Shown here: piece after piece, positions 62,958 to 64,000 of the stretch
How the letters are laid out: every line of letters begins with the position of its first letter
Numbering within the stretch: position 1 is the first letter of the stretch
Source: Diploscapter coronatus
Taxonomy: Eukaryota > Nematoda > Chromadorea > Rhabditida > Rhabditidae
Assembly: GCA_964036155.1 (NCBI GenBank)
Contig: OZ038423.1
Span: 67,533,249 to 67,597,248 of the forward strand
DNA: 64,000 nucleotides
Direction of reading: 5' to 3'
Made by a program: the position numbers and the translations under genes
The notes under the pieces: model-generated
Told to the model about the DNA's origin: nothing
Databases searched by the model: none
The model's input: the letters and a program-made list of their open reading frames with translations, nothing else

Positions 62958-63695
62958 TATAGGAATTAATAAATTGGCCGAAAGTTGTCTGATAATTTCG
63001 AGATCTAGAATAGCGTGTTTCTGCAATTCTGTATTTGTAACAATGAGTTTTTGTATGAACTAAACAACGACACTGTTGAATGATATAATTTTATTTAGAT
63101 GCTTACTACTATTTTCAATAAATATTAATTCTTAGAAATGAATACCGATTATTCATCGTCTATTCAACTACTTCATAGGTAGGTTAAAATTTACTTTCAA
63201 TCGATTATAAATTTCTTTTTAGCCTAAAACTCTTTAATTTATCATTTATTCAGAGTTGAATCATTTTTCAAGATAAACTCCCATAATAATGAGTCTGCCT
63301 TTCCAATTAATTTCGTGTCAATTTTATCATTTGCGCGGTCTTGCCGTTCTGCGATTTGATAACAGCGATTTTGAGCCATTGGCCGAGTCTATAAATGTAT
63401 TCCGATTGTCACTATTGGATTATAGTTTTTCGCTTTCCTAATTACGGAAATATCATCATTTCGATTGATTATTCATCAATGTTTGAATTTAAACTCTACC
63501 TGAAATAATATTTTCCGTACCAAAACTTTCCTATTTCGCCTAAAACGATGCTACGATGACTATTTTTCCAAACTGCCTAATTTTTTATCATAACTTTTTC
63601 TCCTTGTTATAATTAGTCTTATTTTCAAATAACACTTGCAATTTTGCACTGTTTGATATAATTAAAATATAGATGATGCCAAATTTTCAGACACA
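62958..63695. other. Intergenic region upstream of the carboxypeptidase
   Basis: AT-rich DNA without supported exons. A TTTTCAG acceptor ends five bases before the next ATG, suggesting trans-splicing. Confidence 0.5.
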
Positions 63696-64000
63696 ATGGG
63701 TAAACCGAGACCACGCCTTCAACCATTGATAGCCTATAGAAAATATTTATTGTTATTTGTTAGTTTTCTATTTTTGTTTGGAAATGTTGAGTCGGCTAGG
63801 GATTCTGATCAAATAACGAATTTACCTGGACTATCGTTTACGCCCCCTTTCAAACAATATTCCGGGTACTTGGATGCTTCGTCTAATAATCATCTGTTCT
63901 ATTGGTAGGTTTATTTGAATTTGATAAATCGTCAGCATAAGAATCCGAAGGGGTTATTGCATTTTAAACCAGGATATTGTTCATAAGATCGGAAACTTGT
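63696..64000 (+). CDS. Serine carboxypeptidase (S10, cathepsin A-like), first exon only
   Basis: Exon 63696-63904 encodes 69 residues plus two bases; the rest lies beyond the window. A signal peptide or anchor (KYLLLFVSFLFLFGNVESA) is followed by DQITNLPGLSFTPPFKQYSG and YLDASSNNHLFYW, the conserved start of the S10 carboxypeptidase fold (typically ITNLPGL..KQYSGYL). Cathepsin A-like enzymes trim C-terminal residues in lysosomes. The donor is GTAGGT in phase 2. The catalytic Ser/Asp/His lie downstream and cannot be checked. Confidence 0.85.

Overview
This window is nuclear DNA of a nematode, most likely a rhabditid. Genes are split by introns with T-rich, CAG-type acceptors. Two gene pairs have the roughly 100 bp intercistronic spacing of trans-spliced (SL2-type) nematode operons. 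The recognisable families are nematode-typical: a DB-domain secreted protein, an SRT-class serpentine chemoreceptor, and Cys/Pro/Gly-rich secreted proteins. I assembled gene models by hand from open frames, splice signals and phase continuity. Every complete model marked high confidence sums to a multiple of three.

Layout: 1-4689 holds no gene I can support. 4690-5974 (+) is a DB-domain secreted protein. 7191-13292 (+) is a putative operon of a small mitochondrial-type membrane protein and an AKTIP/FTS-like (inactive E2) protein. 13917-15424 and 60663-62171 are the arms of a 1.5 kb inverted duplication about 46 kb apart, each carrying one complete copy of an 8-cysteine secreted mini-peptide gene. 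17138-22802 (+) is a second putative operon, an acid lipase followed by a 3-hydroxyacyl-CoA dehydrogenase with a catalase-like peroxisomal tail. 23445-37024 is a cluster of low-complexity Pro/Gly/Cys/Tyr secreted proteins: two minus-strand genes built from 10 and 20 exons, many only 12-39 nt, and one small plus-strand gene between them.

37555-43225 is gene-poor and carries small transposon relics. 43226-46595 (+) is a 7TM chemoreceptor-like gene with an incomplete model, and 46883-50661 (-) is a complete SRT receptor. 50662-60662 mixes small secreted or surface proteins with SINE, Tc1/mariner-like and hAT-like non-autonomous elements. One recent 91 bp hAT-like insertion puts a stop in a mucin-like gene. 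63696 to the end is the first exon of a serine carboxypeptidase.

The most unusual content is the pair of micro-exon genes at 23.4-25.6 kb and 31.6-37.0 kb. They encode related proteins from tiny phase-matched exons. Several junctions that the reading frame requires are non-canonical: three acceptors end in CG behind a shared ATGATRTG..TTTYCG motif, one donor is GC and one is AT. Splicing is inferred from sequence only; no transcript evidence was available.
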